Source: Rhizobium sophorae
GTDB taxonomy: Bacteria; Pseudomonadota; Alphaproteobacteria; Rhizobiales; Rhizobiaceae
DNA length: 64,000 bases
Assembly: GCF_013087515.1 (NCBI RefSeq)
Contig: NZ_JABFCN010000003.1
Location: 62,001 to 126,000 of the forward strand
Direction of reading: 5' to 3'
Shown here: positions 63,669 to 64,000 of the stretch, piece by piece
Layout of the letters: every line of letters starts with the position of its first letter
Position numbering within the stretch: the first letter of the stretch is position 1
Translations under genes and position numbers: made by a program
The notes under the pieces: generated by a model
Told to the model about the DNA's origin: nothing
Databases searched by the model: none
What the model saw: the letters and a program-made list of their open reading frames with translations, nothing else

Positions 63669-64000
63669 CACGATGCAGCTCCCCCCGATGTCGCGGGTTT
63701 GCGAACGCCACCGGACAGGCGGATGCCGCCGTCAACGGAAAGCAATTCGCCGGTGACGAAGTCGGCACCCTGAACAAGCCAGACAATGGCGCCGGCAACG
63801 TCTTCCGGTGTTGCAACCCGGCCAAGCGGGGCGGTTTCCGAAAATCGCTTGGCAATGGCTCCATAGGCATCCGGCCCGAGCGTATCGCGCATCCAGCGCG
63901 TATCGATGATGCCGGGACAAACGGCATTGACGCGGATATCGGGACCGCAGGTGCGGGCCAAGGCCAAAGTCAGCGCATTGAGCGCACCCTTGGAGGCCGT
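63668..64000 (-). CDS. Short-chain dehydrogenase/reductase (5'-partial)
   Basis: C-terminal 110 residues of a classical SDR; the gene runs off the window. The first visible residues, TASKGALNALTLALA, contain the Lys of the YxxxK active site, whose Tyr lies just outside. The NAVCPGIIDTRW loop and the end FVTGELLSVDGGIRLSG are typical of FabG-like enzymes. It overlaps the MaoC gene and probably oxidises the hydroxy product of that hydratase. Confidence 0.88.
   Translation of the reverse strand, partial: TASKGALNALTLALARTCGPDIRVNAVCPGIIDTRWMRDTLGPDAYGAIAKRFSETAPLGRVATPEDVAGAIVWLVQGADFVTGELLSVDGGIRLSGGVRKPATSGGAAS

Noticed and set aside
1..64000. CRISPR array, tRNA or phage module
   Set aside because: No regularly spaced direct repeats, no cloverleaf-like segment and no phage structural or integrase motifs were seen on either strand; the only regular repeats are the PAS-coding units.

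Overview
The window looks like part of a large secondary replicon (repABC megaplasmid or chromid) of an alphaproteobacterium of the Rhizobium type. It is GC-rich, carries a complete repA-repB-repC cassette with its antisense RNA, and is otherwise packed with solute-binding-protein-dependent ABC importers, each tied to a small catabolic operon and its own regulator. I see no tRNA, rRNA, CRISPR array or phage module. Functions below come from motifs and context read by eye; no database search was run.

Layout. 1-2800 (+): a sugar importer (binding protein cut by the window edge, two permeases). 2825-8530 (-): a converging operon of a DHDPS/NAL-family lyase, GntR/FCD regulator, Tat-exported sugar-binding protein, two permeases and a PfkB kinase. 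Neither importer has an ATPase gene here. 8644-12361: repC, a counter-transcribed RNA, repB, repA and a palindromic operator over the repA promoter. 12577-17500: accessory stretch with a hypothetical ORF, a secreted amidohydrolase with a divergent LysR regulator, a decayed IS5-family insertion sequence and an NmrA-type SDR. 17712-23200: a 1257-residue MASE1/five-PAS histidine kinase with three response regulators. 23391-25455: ArsR-type regulator, nitroreductase and FMN reductase.

25524-42872 is one divergent sugar-acid island around a FadR-type GntR gene. Leftward it encodes an Opp/Dpp-type importer and two enolase-superfamily dehydratases. Rightward it encodes the regulator, a uronate-dehydrogenase-like SDR, an SMP-30 lactonase, a DHDPS-family lyase/dehydratase and a second Opp/Dpp-type importer. 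Together these match the oxidative uronate route (uronate to aldarolactone to aldarate to keto-deoxy-aldarate) short of the final semialdehyde dehydrogenase. 42964-44865 holds a GNAT acetyltransferase, a small secreted protein and a cold-shock protein.

45194-54986 (-) is a polyol- or AI-2-like operon: ribose-type ABC importer, SorC regulator, aldo/keto reductase, GlpD-like dehydrogenase, class I aldolase and FGGY kinase, ending in a GMC oxidoreductase gene broken by an in-frame stop. 55336-64000 (-) is the most unusual part. A HutC-like regulator is translationally coupled to a histidine-ammonia-lyase homologue that lacks the Ala-Ser-Gly triad needed for the MIO cofactor, and this is followed by a complete OpuC/ProV-type quaternary-amine importer, an ornithine-cyclodeaminase-family protein and a PhnD-like protein; a MaoC hydratase and an SDR lie upstream. 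I read this as a candidate pathway for a histidine-betaine compound such as ergothioneine.
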